DNA of 64,000 nucleotides from NCBI RefSeq assembly GCF_002951615.1, contig NZ_CP019062.1, forward strand, positions 2,666,001 to 2,730,000. The letters run 5' to 3'. Made by a program: the position numbers and the translations under genes. Under the pieces are notes generated by a model. That model made no database searches, had not been told where the DNA came from, and saw only the letters and a list, made by a program, of their open reading frames with translations. This document shows, one piece after another, positions 38,101 through 49,037 of the stretch; the stretch's first letter is position 1, and each line of letters opens with the position of its first letter. The stretch is from Rahnella sikkimica. GTDB lineage: Bacteria > Pseudomonadota > Gammaproteobacteria > Enterobacterales > Enterobacteriaceae.

Positions 38101-38168
38101 CAAACGGTCACAATTCCTCGTGGTTTCCAATGACCGGTTATGACCGTTTGTGTGGAGTTGACCGTTTG
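38101..38168. promoter_or_regulatory. Iterated TGACCGTTTG motif upstream of the DeoR gene
   Basis: TGACCGTTTG occurs exactly at 38141-38150 and 38159-38168 and inverted (CAAACGGTCA) at 38101-38110; TGACCGGTTA at 38131-38140 is a near copy. The direct copies are 18 bases apart. An operator for the DeoR-type regulator at 37884 or a related protein is likely, but this is inferred from arrangement only. Confidence 0.5.
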
Positions 38169-38172
38169 GACA

Positions 38173-38196
38173 TAAAAAAAGCGCCCTCAGGCGCTT
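38173..38196 (-). terminator. Terminator of ygfF
   Basis: On the minus strand AAGCGCC pairs with GGCGCTT around a short loop and is followed by seven T residues, just after the ygfF stop. Confidence 0.85.
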
Positions 38197-38214
38197 GTGC
38201 ATTCGAAGAAATTT

Positions 38215-38961
38215 TTATCTGCCACCCGCCAGATCGAGAAAGCTGCCGGTGACGTAGGAGGAGGAATCGGAGAGCAACCAGTAAATCGCCTGCGCGACTT
38301 CTTCCGGCTGGCCGCCGCGCTGCATCGGCAAATTGGCCTTCACGCGGTCAACGCGTCCCGGCTCACCGCCGCTGGCGTGCATTTCGGTATAAATCAGACC
38401 GGGCCGTACGCAGTTAACGCGAATACCGTAGGCCGCCACTTCCAGCGCCAGACCGGTGGTCAGGGTATCCACCGCACCTTTTGAGGCGGCGTAATCGACA
38501 TATTCGCCCGGCGCACCCAGACGGGCAGCCGCCGAGGAGACATTCACAATCGTCCCGCCCTTTCCGCCGTGCCGGTGCGACATGATTTTCACCGCCTCGC
38601 GGCAGCACAGAAAATAGCCCGTCAAGTTGGTGGACAGCACTTTATTAATCCGCTCTGCCGAGAGGTTTTCAATCGTCGTCTGCTGGAACAGAATTCCGGC
38701 ATTATTCACCAGCGCGGTGATTGTCCCGAGTTCTTCGCCCAGGCGTTTAAACATCGCGACCACCTGAGTTTCGTCGGCAATATCAGCCTGAAGGGCGATG
38801 GCTTTGCCACCGGCCTGTTGAATTTCATCAACGACGGATTGCGCGGCGGTTTTGTTATTCAGATAGTTGACACCGACGGCGTAACCTTGCTGCGCGAGGA
38901 GGATCGCGGTTGCACGGCCGATACCGCGGCTACCGCCGGTAACTAACGCAACGCTGTTCAT
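38215..38961 (-). CDS. ygfF: Short-chain dehydrogenase/reductase YgfF
   Basis: A 248-residue SDR enzyme with cofactor loop VTGGSRGIGRATAILLAQQG, the NNAG motif and the catalytic set in NVSSAAARLGAPGEYVDYAA then SKGA (Ser, Tyr-x-x-x-Lys). The substrate is unknown. It resembles E. coli YgfF and, as there, is near gcvP. The ATG at 38961 has GGGAGC upstream; the frame extends to 39120 into a repeat, which is not coding. Confidence 0.85.
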   Translation of the reverse strand: MNSVALVTGGSRGIGRATAILLAQQGYAVGVNYLNNKTAAQSVVDEIQQAGGKAIALQADIADETQVVAMFKRLGEELGTITALVNNAGILFQQTTIENLSAERINKVLSTNLTGYFLCCREAVKIMSHRHGGKGGTIVNVSSAAARLGAPGEYVDYAASKGAVDTLTTGLALEVAAYGIRVNCVRPGLIYTEMHASGGEPGRVDRVKANLPMQRGGQPEEVAQAIYWLLSDSSSYVTGSFLDLAGGR

Positions 38962-39020
38962 AGAGGGAGCTCCTTTTGGAAAGTGCCGGAGATTTGGGAG
39001 GGATGTGACGTTGATTTGCT

Positions 39021-39144
39021 CCTCCCCCTGCGAAGGGGGAGGTTGGGAGGGGGTTAGCAGAAAAAACAATAATTTGGGGAAACTTCTATCTATGAATTTT
39101 GATGTAATACCCCACCCCAACCCTCCCCTTCGCAGGGGAGGGAG
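39021..39144. repeat. Paired inverted REP-like element, copy 2
   Basis: CCTCCCCCTGCGAAGGGGGA with GGTTGGGAGGGGG at 39021-39053 is paired with an inverted unit at 39107-39144 about 50 bases on. It matches the element at 22345-22469 in both arms. It lies between ygfF and gcvP, in the same transcription direction. Confidence 0.85.
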
Positions 39145-39166
39145 CCGTTCGAAGCCGGTTCAGGCC

Positions 39167-42040
39167 TTACTCGTAATCACTCATCGGCACACATGAACAG
39201 AACAAGTTCCTGTCGCCGTAAACGTCATCGAGACGCTTCACCGTCGGCCAGTATTTATTCTCATCACCTGCCGGGAACACAGCCACTTCGCGGGTATACG
39301 GGTGGTTCCACTCGTTCACCAGCTCATTTTGTACGTGCGGTGCGTTCACCAGCGGGTTATCGGCCAGCGGCCATTCGCCTTTCGCTACGCGGTCGATTTC
39401 ACCGCGGATGGCCAGCAGCGCATCGATAAAGCGATCCAGCTCCACTTTGCTTTCGGATTCGGTCGGTTCAACCATCAGCGTACCCGCAACCGGGAATGAC
39501 ATGGTTGGCGCGTGGAAACCGTAGTCGATCAGACGCTTGGCGATGTCCATTTCGCTGATACCCACGGTCTCTTTCAGCGGACGGATATCCAGAATACATT
39601 CGTGCGCCACGCGGCCATCGCGGCCGGTGTAGAGCACCGGATACGCGTCTTTCAGACGGGTAGCAATGTAGTTCGCATTCAGGATCGCGACCTGGCTGGC
39701 TTGCTTCAAACCTTCCGCGCCCATCATGCGGATGTACATCCAACTGATGGGCAGGATAGACGCGCTGCCAAACGGTGCCGCAGAAACTGCGCCGTTTTGC
39801 GTCAGCACGCCGTCAATCTGCACGACGCTGTGGCCCGGAACAAACGGTGCCAGATGCGCTTTCACGCCGATCGGGCCCATACCCGGACCGCCACCGCCGT
39901 GCGGGATGCAGAAGGTTTTATGCAGGTTAAGGTGCGAAACGTCCGCGCCGATATAACCCGGCGTGGTGATGCCGACCTGGGCGTTCATGTTCGCGCCATC
40001 AAGGTAAACCTGACCACCGTACTGATGCACAATCTGGCAAACTTCACGGATGGTTTCTTCGTAAACGCCGTGCGTGGAAGGGTAAGTGACCATAATGCAG
40101 GACAGCGCATCGCCCGCTTGCGCAGCTTTCTCACGCAGATCGCTCAGATCAATGTTGCCCTGCTTGTCACAGGCCACCACGACCACCGTCATGCTCGCCA
40201 TCTGGGCGGAAGCCGGGTTGGTGCCGTGCGCTGAACTAGGGATCAGGCAGATGTGACGGCTGCTTTCGTTACGGCTTTCGTGGTAACGACGGATAGCCAG
40301 CAGGCCCGCATATTCGCCCTGCGCACCGGAGTTTGGCTGCATACACACCGCGTCGTAACCGGTCAGTTGCACCAGCCATTGCGACAACTGACCAATCATT
40401 TGCTGATAACCGGCGGCCTGTTCTGTCGGGCAGAACGGGTGCAGTTCAGCAAATTCCGGCCAGGTGATTGGGATCATTTCGGCCGCCGCATTCAGTTTCA
40501 TGGTGCAGGAACCCAGCGGGATCATGGCCTGATTCAGCGCCAGATCCTTTTTCTCCAGACGGTGCATGTAACGCATCATCTCGGTTTCGCTGTGATACTG
40601 ATTGAAGACCGGGTGCGTCAGGATCGGATCCACACGCAGCATCGCGGCAGGGATCGAGTTGCTGTCGGTCGAGGCGGCTTTGTCCAGTTTGTCGATGTCC
40701 AGACCGTTGTCGTCACCCAGCAGGGCGGCGAACAGGATCTGCACGTCTTCACGGGACGTCGCTTCGTCGAGCGTCACGCCTACGGCACCGTGAATGTCGG
40801 TGCGCAGGTTCAGACCAAAGCTCAGCGCACGTTCCAGCACGGCAGCTTTGTCTTTGACTTCAACGGTCAGCGTATCAAACCAGGTGTTGTGACGCAGTGT
40901 CAGACCGCCCTGTTTCAGGCCAGAGGCCAGAATGTCAGTCAGACGGTGAATGCGTGACGCAATGCGTTTCAGGCCTTCAGGGCCGTGGAATACCGCATAC
41001 AGGCTGGCAATATTCGCCAGTAAAACCTGCGAGGTACAAATGTTGGAGTTGGCTTTTTCGCGGCGGATATGTTGCTCGCGGGTCTGCATCGCCATACGCA
41101 GCGCGGTTTTCCCAGCGGCATCGCGGGAAACACCAATAATACGGCCCGGCATGGAGCGTTTGAATTCGTCGATACAGGCGAAGAACGCGGCGTGCGGGCC
41201 GCCGTAGCCCATCGGCACACCAAAGCGTTGCGCGGAACCGAAGACCACGTCAGCGCCCTGTTTGCCCGGCGCGGCCAGCAGAACCAGCGCCACAATATCA
41301 GCGGCAACGCTGGTCACAATTTTGCGGGATTTCAGCTCGCCCAGCAGCGCGGTGTAATCGTGAACTTCACCGGTGGTGCCGACCTGTTGTAAAAGCACGC
41401 CGAACACGCCTTCCAGATCGAGCACTTTTTCTGCTTTATCAACGATAACGTCAAAGCCGAAAGTTTCCGCACGGGTGCGCACAACGTCCAGCGTTTGCGG
41501 ATGTACGTCATCCGCCACGAAGAAACGGTTGGCATCTTTCAGTTTGCTGGCGCGTTTCGCCAGCGCCATGGCTTCGGCGGCGGCAGTCGCTTCATCAAGC
41601 AAGGACGCAGAAGCCAGATCCAGACCGGTCAGATCCAGCGTCAGTTGCTGGAAATTGAGCAGCGCTTCGAGACGGCCCTGAGACACTTCCGGCTGATATG
41701 GCGTGTACGCGGTGTACCAGCCCGGATTTTCCAGCATGTTACGCAGGATAACCGGCGGCGTCAGTACCGCGCTGTAACCCATACCAATGTAGGATTTATA
41801 ACGCTGGTTCTGGCTGGCAATGGCTTTCAGCTCAGCCAGCGCCTGATGTTCTGTCACGGCATCGCCGACGGCTGGTGGCCCCGGCAGCTGGATATCGACC
41901 GGAACGATCTGCTGGATCAGCGCGTTTAACGAGTCTGCACCGACCGTTTCCAGCATCTGTTGCTGCTGCTGAGAAGACGGACCAATGTGACGGCCGATAA
42001 AGGCTTCGTTGTTTTCGAGTTGGCTGAGAGTCTGAGTCAT
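39167..42040 (-). CDS. gcvP: Glycine dehydrogenase (decarboxylating), P protein
   Basis: A 957-residue PLP enzyme, the usual single-chain length. It decarboxylates glycine and passes the aminomethyl group to the lipoyl arm of GcvH. The PLP lysine is in [20 protein letters not shown], and the N-terminal half ends near [17 protein letters not shown] before the repeated C-terminal domain starting [20 protein letters not shown]. It is the last gene of gcvTHP, with about 110 bases after gcvH. Confidence 0.97.
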   Translation of the reverse strand: MTQTLSQLENNEAFIGRHIGPSSQQQQQMLETVGADSLNALIQQIVPVDIQLPGPPAVGDAVTEHQALAELKAIASQNQRYKSYIGMGYSAVLTPPVILRNMLENPGWYTAYTPYQPEVSQGRLEALLNFQQLTLDLTGLDLASASLLDEATAAAEAMALAKRASKLKDANRFFVADDVHPQTLDVVRTRAETFGFDVIVDKAEKVLDLEGVFGVLLQQVGTTGEVHDYTALLGELKSRKIVTSVAADIVALVLLAAPGKQGADVVFGSAQRFGVPMGYGGPHAAFFACIDEFKRSMPGRIIGVSRDAAGKTALRMAMQTREQHIRREKANSNICTSQVLLANIASLYAVFHGPEGLKRIASRIHRLTDILASGLKQGGLTLRHNTWFDTLTVEVKDKAAVLERALSFGLNLRTDIHGAVGVTLDEATSREDVQILFAALLGDDNGLDIDKLDKAASTDSNSIPAAMLRVDPILTHPVFNQYHSETEMMRYMHRLEKKDLALNQAMIPLGSCTMKLNAAAEMIPITWPEFAELHPFCPTEQAAGYQQMIGQLSQWLVQLTGYDAVCMQPNSGAQGEYAGLLAIRRYHESRNESSRHICLIPSSAHGTNPASAQMASMTVVVVACDKQGNIDLSDLREKAAQAGDALSCIMVTYPSTHGVYEETIREVCQIVHQYGGQVYLDGANMNAQVGITTPGYIGADVSHLNLHKTFCIPHGGGGPGMGPIGVKAHLAPFVPGHSVVQIDGVLTQNGAVSAAPFGSASILPISWMYIRMMGAEGLKQASQVAILNANYIATRLKDAYPVLYTGRDGRVAHECILDIRPLKETVGISEMDIAKRLIDYGFHAPTMSFPVAGTLMVEPTESESKVELDRFIDALLAIRGEIDRVAKGEWPLADNPLVNAPHVQNELVNEWNHPYTREVAVFPAGDENKYWPTVKRLDDVYGDRNLFCSCVPMSDYE

Positions 42041-42149
42041 TTGCTACGCATTCCTGAAATCTGCTGGAGGTGTCTTGGGATACTGACAAAAGCTACGGGT
42101 CTTGAATTCGCCCCGCAAACGGGTTGCGGGGCGGATATGGCAGTCTTGA

Positions 42150-42536
42150 TTACTCTTCGATTGAAGCTGAGTAGGCTTCGGCATCCAGCAGGTTAGCCAG
42201 TTCGGCTTCGTCGGAGGCTTTAATCTGGAACAGGAAACCTTCACCATACGGCGCGCTGTTGACCAGCTCCGGAGAACCTTCCAGTTCGCCGTTCACCGCC
42301 ACGATTTCGCCGCTGATTGGGGAGTAAATATCGGACGCCGCTTTAACGGATTCCGCTACCGCGCAGTCTTCGCCAGCGGCCACTTCACGGCCCACTTCAG
42401 GCAGGTCGACAAAGACCATATCGCCCAGTAATTCCTGTGCGTGTTCGGTGATCCCTACGGTGTAAACGCCGTTGCCTTCTGAACGCACCCACTCGTGGGA
42501 AGATGCGTATTTCAAATCTGCTGGCACATTGCTCAT
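42150..42536 (-). CDS. gcvH: Glycine cleavage system H protein (lipoyl carrier)
   Basis: A 128-residue protein carrying the lipoyl-lysine in [20 protein letters not shown]. It shuttles the aminomethyl group between GcvP, GcvT and the L protein (Lpd). The N-terminus [20 protein letters not shown] is typical. It lies 53 bases after gcvT. Confidence 0.97.
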   Translation of the reverse strand: MSNVPADLKYASSHEWVRSEGNGVYTVGITEHAQELLGDMVFVDLPEVGREVAAGEDCAVAESVKAASDIYSPISGEIVAVNGELEGSPELVNSAPYGEGFLFQIKASDEAELANLLDAEAYSASIEE

Positions 42537-42589
42537 CTTTAATCTCCTGAAAACGTTTTGAATTTTTATAAATCAGTTAAACGAATGGG

Positions 42590-43687
42590 TTACTGCGCCA
42601 GCGGTTTGCCGTTACGGACAAAGCCTGGCCTGGTGACTTTTACCGGCATTTCGCGGTTACGGATTTGGACAATAGCGTTGTCGCCAATGCCCGCCGGAAC
42701 GCGTGCCAGCGCAATACTGTAGCCGAGAGTCGGGGAGAAGGAGCCGCTGGTGATCACGCCTTCCAGCGTATTGCCCGCGCCGTCGGTGAATCGCACCGGC
42801 AGTTCGTTGCGCAGCACCCCTTTCTCTGTCATCACTAAACCGACAAGTTGTTCGGTGCCCTGCTCGCGCTGTCTTTCCAGTGCGTCACGGCCAATAAAGT
42901 TGCGGTCTTCCGGTGCCCAGGCGATAGTCCAGCCCATATTGGCCGCCAGCGGTGAAACGCCTTCATCCATTTCCTGACCGTAAAGGTTCATGCCCGCTTC
43001 CAGACGCAGCGTGTCACGCGCGCCGAGCCCGGCCGGTTTAACGCCCGCGGCCAGTAATTTCTGCCAGAAATCAGCAACCTGCTCTTGCGGCAGTGCGATT
43101 TCATAGCCTGCTTCGCCGGTGTAGCCGGTGGTGGCAATAAAGAGGTCGCCCGCCTGCACGCCGAAGAACGGTTTCATGCCAGCGACGGCATGTTTTTGTT
43201 CTGCAGTGAACAGCGTTTCGGCTTTTTCTTTCGCCTGCGGCCCCTGAACGGCAACCAGCGCTAAGTCATCACGCACGGTCAGTTCGATGCCGTACGGTTC
43301 TGCATGCTGCGAAATCCATGCCAGATCCTTTTCGCGGGTCGCGGAATTCACCACCAGGCGGAAATAATCTTCAGTGAGGAAGTAAACAATCAGGTCGTCG
43401 ATCACGCCGCCGGACGCATTCAGCATACCGGTGTAAAGGGCTTTGCCCGGAACGGTGAGTTTGGCGACGTCATTCGCCAGAAGGTAACGGAGGAATTCGC
43501 GGGTCCGTGCGCCGTGAAGGTCAACGATGGTCATGTGAGAGACGTCAAACATACCGGCGTCCTGACGCACAATGTGGTGCTCATCCAGCTGCGAGCCGTA
43601 ATGCAAAGGCATCATCCAGCCGTGGAAATCGACCATACGCGCACCGCACGCCACGTGTTGTTCATAAAGCTGAGTCTGCTTAACCAT
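42590..43687 (-). CDS. gcvT: Aminomethyltransferase, T protein
   Basis: A 365-residue tetrahydrofolate-dependent enzyme that releases ammonia and makes 5,10-methylene-THF from the aminomethyl-lipoyl arm of GcvH. Motifs are [27 protein letters not shown] and [20 protein letters not shown] with the catalytic Asp. The ATG at 43687 matches the family start and has GAGGAA upstream. First gene of gcvTHP. Confidence 0.97.
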   Translation of the reverse strand: MVKQTQLYEQHVACGARMVDFHGWMMPLHYGSQLDEHHIVRQDAGMFDVSHMTIVDLHGARTREFLRYLLANDVAKLTVPGKALYTGMLNASGGVIDDLIVYFLTEDYFRLVVNSATREKDLAWISQHAEPYGIELTVRDDLALVAVQGPQAKEKAETLFTAEQKHAVAGMKPFFGVQAGDLFIATTGYTGEAGYEIALPQEQVADFWQKLLAAGVKPAGLGARDTLRLEAGMNLYGQEMDEGVSPLAANMGWTIAWAPEDRNFIGRDALERQREQGTEQLVGLVMTEKGVLRNELPVRFTDGAGNTLEGVITSGSFSPTLGYSIALARVPAGIGDNAIVQIRNREMPVKVTRPGFVRNGKPLAQ

Positions 43688-44009
43688 CTTATTCCTCATG
43701 ACGAAAAGGCTGCCTGAAAATGTAAAAATGACAGGGAGCGCAAACGATACCCTTCATCTGAACTTACCACTGAATCTCGCTGCTAACCATAAGATAAAAT
43801 ATGCGGAGCAGAACGAATGTCAGTAATTTCTCAGGGGCATTGTGCAGAGTTTTTGACTGGTAAACTGGGGTTTGTGGCGCAAAATCTACAAATAAACACC
43901 AAAAGTATCGATGTTATATAACGGCGAGGCCGGATTTCTCACCCTTTTCAGAATGAGGAATCCGGCCTCGGATTAGAAAAAATAATGGTAAAACCGAGCT
44001 GAAATTAGA
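43688..44009. other. gcvT promoter region and 3' hairpin of ubiI
   Basis: About 320 bases without a gene. A perfect 11-bp stem (GAGGCCGGATT at 43926-43936 and AATCCGGCCTC at 43959-43969) lies after ubiI, without a T run, and may mark its 3' end. The rest should contain the gcv promoter and GcvA/Lrp/PurR control sites known in E. coli; I could not place them. Confidence 0.5.
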
Positions 44010-45236
44010 TTATTTCAATCGAAGTGAATCGTCCTGTAACCATTCAGGAAGATCGTTCAACCCCATCGCCTGACGGACCAGTTGCGGTTTCACGCCCGGC
44101 AAGGAATCCGCCAGCGTCAGGCCGATATCACGCAGTAATTTCTTCGCCGGATTATCCCCAGCAAACAGTTCACGGAAGCCCTGCATTCCCGCCAGCATCA
44201 GCGCCGCGCTGTGTTTACGGCGGCGCTCGTAACGACGCAAATACATGTGCTGACCGAAATCTTTGCCTTCTTTTTGCAGGCGTTTGATTTCGGAAGCCAG
44301 CTCGGCGGCGTCCATAAAACCTAAATTGACGCCCTGCCCGGCCAGCGGATGCACGGTGTGCGCCGCATCGCCCACCAGCGCCAGACGTGGCGCGGCGAAA
44401 CTGCGGGCATAACGGCCGGTCAGCGGGAAGGTCACGCGTTCGCTTTCGACAGCACAAACGCCCAGACGCAGGTCAAATGTGCTCGCGAGAATTTTATTGA
44501 ATTCTTCCGGTGCCAGGGCGCTCAGACGCTGCGCTTCATCCGGCGAAACCGACCAGACGATAGAAGACAAATGAGCATCCGCCAGCGGCAGAAACGCAAG
44601 AATACCTTCACCGTGGAAAACCTGCCGTGCGACAGACTGGTGCGGCTCTTCGGTGCGAATGGTCGCAACCAGTGCATGATGGCGGTAATCCCAGAACGTC
44701 AGCGGGATATCGGCATGCTGACGCAGCCACGACTGCGCGCCGTCAGCGCCGACCACTAAACGCGCGCTGAGCTGGCGGTCATCACTGAGGGTCACAAACG
44801 CGTCGTTTTCGCCCCATGCGACATTTTTCAGCGTCGCAGGTGCCAGCAGCGTGATGTCAGAAGCGTTTTCTACCCGCTGCCACAGGGCGCGGTGAATCAC
44901 CTGATTTTCGATAATATGACCCAGATGGCTGAAACCGTATTCTTCGCCACGAAAGGCAATTTTACCGAAGCTGTCGCGATCCCAGACTTCCATTCCCTGA
45001 TACGCATTCGCACGCTGGGCGATGATATTGTCCCAGACGCCGATATATTTGAGCAGACGCTCGCTGGCGGCATTGATGGCAGAAACGCGCAGGCCCGGCT
45101 GTTCCGGCAATGGCGAATCGAGATCCGGAAGCTGGTTTTCCAGCACGGCAACGCGCAGACCGCTGCCCTGTAATCCGCACGCCAGCGCCAGACCGACCAT
45201 TCCGCCACCGGCGATAACCACATCAAAAGATTGCAT
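44010..45236 (-). CDS. ubiI: 2-octaprenylphenol hydroxylase UbiI
   Basis: A 408-residue flavin monooxygenase that adds the C5 hydroxyl in ubiquinone synthesis. It has the FAD loop VVIAGGGMVGLALACGL, the mid motif LVVGADGAQS and the DAAHTVHPLAGQGVNLGFMD motif of the UbiH/UbiF/VisC family. I chose the ATG at 45236 (MQSFDVVIAGGG); the upstream extension to 45305 overlaps ubiH. It is distal in the ygfB-pepP-ubiH-ubiI order seen in E. coli. Confidence 0.95.
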   Translation of the reverse strand: MQSFDVVIAGGGMVGLALACGLQGSGLRVAVLENQLPDLDSPLPEQPGLRVSAINAASERLLKYIGVWDNIIAQRANAYQGMEVWDRDSFGKIAFRGEEYGFSHLGHIIENQVIHRALWQRVENASDITLLAPATLKNVAWGENDAFVTLSDDRQLSARLVVGADGAQSWLRQHADIPLTFWDYRHHALVATIRTEEPHQSVARQVFHGEGILAFLPLADAHLSSIVWSVSPDEAQRLSALAPEEFNKILASTFDLRLGVCAVESERVTFPLTGRYARSFAAPRLALVGDAAHTVHPLAGQGVNLGFMDAAELASEIKRLQKEGKDFGQHMYLRRYERRRKHSAALMLAGMQGFRELFAGDNPAKKLLRDIGLTLADSLPGVKPQLVRQAMGLNDLPEWLQDDSLRLK

Positions 45237-45264
45237 AATTTTTCCTGTAAGGCCCGGCGCGGAA

Positions 45265-46443
45265 TTAACGGTCAACCCAGCCGAGCGTCCGCCTTGTAAA
45301 CGCATCGCGCAACGGCGTGATGCCTTCCATCGCCAGTAAACCCAGATTGCGGCCGACCATTAATGGCAGATAACGGTTGGCAAAGAGGTGGATCAGGCCG
45401 TCGGTTACACCAACGGTCGCCTGCTGGTCTGGCTGACGGCGGTTCTGATAATCGCAAAGTACGCGATAACTGCCGACGTCGTTGCCCTGCCCTGCGGCAC
45501 CTGCCAGCGTTTCCGCCAGCGTCATCACATCGCGCAGGCCGAGGTTAAATCCCTGACCGGCAATCGGATGCAGCGTTTGCGCCGCGTTGCCCACCAGCGC
45601 CAGACGATGGCTGATATGGCTGTTGGCTTTCTGTAATTGCAGTGGATAACTGAAGCGTTTACCGGCCTGTTTCATAGTGCCCAGACGCCAGCCAAAGGCC
45701 TTTTGCAGTTCGCTAAGGAACTTCGCCTCGCTCCAGTGATCAATTTCTTCACGGGCTTCGCGCGGGTGGCACCAGACCAGCGAACTACGACCGTCGGACA
45801 TCGGCAATAAAGCCAGCGGTCCGTTTTGGGTGAAGCGTTCGAACGCGCGGCCGTTATGCGGTTCGCTGGTGGCGATGTTGGCAATGACGGCAATCTGCCC
45901 GTAATCCTCGCGCTGCCAGCTGATACTACAGGCTTTCGCCAGCGACGAATGGGAACCGTCGGCGGCGACCAGCAGTTGCGCGGTCAGGGTTTCACCGCTG
46001 TCGAGCGTGACACTCGCGCTGTCAGTTTGTCGCTGAACATCAACCACTTTTGCCGGGCAATGCACCGTCACGCCGGGCGCCTTGCTGAGCATGGCAAACA
46101 GACGATTACCGACTTCATGCAGCTCAACAACATGACCCAGCGCTTCAACACCGTAATGCGCCGCCGTGAGATTCACAAAAGCCGCATGACCGCGATCGCT
46201 GACGTGAATGTCACGGATAGGCGTCGCAATTTTTGCCAGTGCCGGCCAGATCCCGACGCGCGCCAGTTGCTGAGAGGTTCCCTGCGCAAGCGCAATTGAA
46301 CGGGCGTCAAAACCCGGATGTCCGTGTTCTTGCGGCGCAGTGGCTTCCACCAGATGCACCGGCAGACGCCCCTGCGTCAGCGAGGAGATCGCCAGCGCCA
46401 GCGTGGCACCGGTCATTCCGCCGCCAACAATCACTATGCTCAT
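45265..46443 (-). CDS. ubiH: 2-octaprenyl-6-methoxyphenol hydroxylase UbiH
   Basis: A 392-residue paralogue of UbiI that hydroxylates C1 in aerobic ubiquinone synthesis. Motifs are SIVIVGGGMTGATLALAISS, LLVAADGSHS and GNAAQTLHPIAGQGFNLGLR. It lies 18 bases after pepP and 28 before ubiI. Confidence 0.95.
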   Translation of the reverse strand: MSIVIVGGGMTGATLALAISSLTQGRLPVHLVEATAPQEHGHPGFDARSIALAQGTSQQLARVGIWPALAKIATPIRDIHVSDRGHAAFVNLTAAHYGVEALGHVVELHEVGNRLFAMLSKAPGVTVHCPAKVVDVQRQTDSASVTLDSGETLTAQLLVAADGSHSSLAKACSISWQREDYGQIAVIANIATSEPHNGRAFERFTQNGPLALLPMSDGRSSLVWCHPREAREEIDHWSEAKFLSELQKAFGWRLGTMKQAGKRFSYPLQLQKANSHISHRLALVGNAAQTLHPIAGQGFNLGLRDVMTLAETLAGAAGQGNDVGSYRVLCDYQNRRQPDQQATVGVTDGLIHLFANRYLPLMVGRNLGLLAMEGITPLRDAFTRRTLGWVDR

Positions 46444-46461
46444 AGAGAAACAATGCTCATA

Positions 46462-47781
46462 TTATTTACGTGCCGCCGCCATTAAGGCTTCGATATCATC
46501 GGCTTCTTTCACCACGTCGCCGGTCAGAATTTCGATGCCAGTCGCGGTGATCAGAATGTCGTCTTCGATGCGAATACCGATGCCGCGATACGCTTCCGGG
46601 ACGTCGGCGTCCGGCGCGATGTACAGACCCGGTTCCACGGTCAGCACCATACCCGGTTCCAGCGTACGGCTGCGTTCTGCCGAGCCGTAATGGCCGACGT
46701 CATGAACATCCAGCCCCAGCCAGTGAGAAAGGCCGTGCATAAAGAACGGACGGTGCGCCTGTTCGGCATACAGCGTGTCGACGTCGCCTTTCATCACGCC
46801 CAGTTTCACCAGACCTTCAATCATCACGCGCACGGCCGCTTCGGTCGCTGCCTGAATGCTGCTGCCCGGCTTTAAAATCTCCAGTGCTTTGTATTCTGAC
46901 GCCAGCACGATGTCGTAGATTTCACGCTGCGCTTTGCTGAATTTGCCGTTCACCGGGAAGGTACGGGTGATATCGCCCGCGTAGCCTTTGTATTCGCAAC
47001 CGGCGTCGATCAGCACTAAATCGCCGTCACGCATTTCACATTCGTTTTCGGTGTAGTGCAGAATGCAGCCGTTTTCACCGCTGCCGACAATGGTGTTGTA
47101 GGAAGGATAGCGCGCGCCGTGACGGTTGAATTCGTGGTGAATTTCGCCTTCGAGCTGATATTCGAACATGCCCGGACGGCATTTTTCCATCGCGCGGGTG
47201 TGCGCCAGCGCGGTGATTTGCCCCGCACGGCGCATAACCGCGATTTCTTCGGCGGATTTGAACAGACGCATGTCATGAACCCACGGACGCCAGTCAGTGA
47301 CGGTCGCGGGTGCGGCGAAGTTCTGACGAAAACCTTTACGCAGTTTTTCCATCGCACGGTTAACGATTTCATCGGCATAGGCATATTCGCCCTGCGCGTG
47401 ATAGACCACATCGAGGCCATTGAGCAGCAGGTGAAGCTGGTCGTTGATGTCGCCGAAAGGCAAGGCTTTGGTCACGCCCAGCTTAGCCGGTGCCGCTTCC
47501 TGCCCCAGACGACGCCCGAACCAGATTTCAGCGGTGAGATCACGCACGCGGTTAAACAGCACGCTGTGGTTATGATTTTCATCACTTTTTACCAGAATCA
47601 GAACGGCTTCCGGTTCGTTGAAACCGGTGAAATACCAGAAGTCACTGTTCTGACGATACGGATATTCACTGTCGGCGCTGCGCGGGGCTTCGGGGGCCGC
47701 AAAAATTATCGCAGCGCTTCCCGGGGCCATCTTCGCTAACAGCGCCTGGCGACGGTTCTCGATCTCTTGCTGAGTCATCAC
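46462..47781 (-). CDS. pepP: Xaa-Pro aminopeptidase PepP
   Basis: A 439-residue manganese-dependent M24 peptidase that removes an N-terminal residue before proline. Metal ligands are seen in DAGCEYKGYAGDITRTFPVN, HGLSHWLGLDVHDVG, VEPGLYIAPDADVPE and GIGIRIEDDIL. It starts with two ATGs (47781 and 47778). Conserved ygfB-pepP-ubiH order. Confidence 0.95.
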   Translation of the reverse strand: MMTQQEIENRRQALLAKMAPGSAAIIFAAPEAPRSADSEYPYRQNSDFWYFTGFNEPEAVLILVKSDENHNHSVLFNRVRDLTAEIWFGRRLGQEAAPAKLGVTKALPFGDINDQLHLLLNGLDVVYHAQGEYAYADEIVNRAMEKLRKGFRQNFAAPATVTDWRPWVHDMRLFKSAEEIAVMRRAGQITALAHTRAMEKCRPGMFEYQLEGEIHHEFNRHGARYPSYNTIVGSGENGCILHYTENECEMRDGDLVLIDAGCEYKGYAGDITRTFPVNGKFSKAQREIYDIVLASEYKALEILKPGSSIQAATEAAVRVMIEGLVKLGVMKGDVDTLYAEQAHRPFFMHGLSHWLGLDVHDVGHYGSAERSRTLEPGMVLTVEPGLYIAPDADVPEAYRGIGIRIEDDILITATGIEILTGDVVKEADDIEALMAAARK

Positions 47782-47832
47782 TTTCTCCTGAAATCGTTTT
47801 AGTTCGTTGTTATTAAACAGGCTCTCAAATAA

Positions 47833-48405
47833 TCAGTGCAACGTACGGGCATTTTCCGGTGCAGACGGCAGGCTGTGGCCGAATTCGCCAAAGCACAAAA
47901 TGGCCGCCACACGCACGTACTCCACCACTTCTTCTAAAGATTGCGCCAGTTGTTCCTGATCTTCATCTTCGTCGTAGCCAAGTTGCGCGATGCTACGCAA
48001 ATCGTCGATGGCTTCGCCCACTTCGCCTTTCACTTTCGCGAGTTTAGGCTGCATCATGCCAAGGCCGAGAAGGAAATGGTTGACCCAACCGGCGAGCGCG
48101 TCGGCACGTTCGAAGACGCTTTTGTCATCATCGGGCATCATCATTTTAAATTCGAAGCTGTCATCTTCCAGCGTATCGGACGTGACTTTGCGTAGCTGTT
48201 GCAGCAAATCTGCCAGCGTATGCGGGAAGGCCATGCCTTCGTTGGTCAGATCATGCACCATCGTCAGCCAGCTGCCGTCGCGGTTGCCGCCACACAGTAA
48301 GCCACTGATCAGACCGTGCATTTCTGCTGCGGTCAAAGCAACCGATTGTTGTTTCAGGTTTTGATCCAACGAATCGTAAGTAGGGTAAGTATTCTCAATA
48401 GACAT
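47833..48405 (-). CDS. ygfB: YgfB/UPF0149 family protein
   Basis: A 190-residue helical protein of the UPF0149 family. Conserved segments are [35 protein letters not shown] and the acidic [20 protein letters not shown]. In Pseudomonas YgfB is reported to modulate ampDh3 and beta-lactam resistance; in enterobacteria its role is unclear. I start at MSIENTYP (48405); an upstream ATG at 48411 is also open. Confidence 0.9.
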   Translation of the reverse strand: MSIENTYPTYDSLDQNLKQQSVALTAAEMHGLISGLLCGGNRDGSWLTMVHDLTNEGMAFPHTLADLLQQLRKVTSDTLEDDSFEFKMMMPDDDKSVFERADALAGWVNHFLLGLGMMQPKLAKVKGEVGEAIDDLRSIAQLGYDEDEDQEQLAQSLEEVVEYVRVAAILCFGEFGHSLPSAPENARTLH

Positions 48406-48658
48406 GCGCATTCGCCATCGTTGGCAGGTTAAGTTCGTGTTATGCTACCACCAAGGTCTGTCGTAGTACCAGATTAGCAGCCCGCAATCAGGCTCACTTT
48501 GGCCTGAATGGCACGCCCTGAACAATCGGGCAGCAGTCAGCCGGTCATGGGGTTGTAACCTGGTATTGAGATAGTTATAGTGGCGCCCGCTTCCAACATC
48601 CTGCGCCAGGTCGTAGTGGTCACGTTGGGGCGGACGAATAAATCAGCAGGAAGGTGGC

Positions 48659-48988
48659 ATGTCTGCACAACCGGTAGATATTCAAATTTTTGGTCGCTCT
48701 TTACGGGTGAATTGTCCGCCAGAACAACAGGAAGCACTGAATCTGGCAGCTGAAGATCTTAATCAGCGGTTGCAAGATCTTAAAGTTCGCACTAGAGTCA
48801 CCAATACAGAGCAACTGGTTTTCATCGCGGCATTGAACGTATGTCACGAACTTGCTCAGGAAAGGTTGAAAACGCGCGATTACGCATCCAATATGGAACA
48901 ACGTATTCGGATGTTGCAACAAACCATCGAGCAGGCATTGCTCGAACAAGGCCGGATCTCTGAACGTGAAGGGGCGCCTTTCGAATAA
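48659..48988 (+). CDS. zapA: Cell division protein ZapA
   Basis: A 109-residue protein that cross-links FtsZ filaments at the division ring. The N-terminal part ([20 protein letters not shown]) is the globular domain, and residues about 60-100 ([20 protein letters not shown] and on) form the coiled coil. AGGAAGG precedes the ATG. It is divergent from ygfB and lies just upstream of 6S RNA, as in E. coli. Confidence 0.95.
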   Translation: MSAQPVDIQIFGRSLRVNCPPEQQEALNLAAEDLNQRLQDLKVRTRVTNTEQLVFIAALNVCHELAQERLKTRDYASNMEQRIRMLQQTIEQALLEQGRISEREGAPFE

Positions 48989-49037
48989 AAAACGTTGCTG
49001 ATGTGGCTCGTCACAGGCCAGTCAGAAACGGTAAAAA

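Noticed and set aside
39512..40234. 240-codon open frame on the plus strand
   Set aside because: It is antisense to the well-conserved gcvP and has low-complexity, Arg/His-rich composition; a shadow frame.
43688..44009. Glycine riboswitch upstream of gcvT
   Set aside because: I see no tandem aptamer-like conserved core, and enterobacterial gcv is known to be controlled by GcvA, GcvB and Lrp instead.
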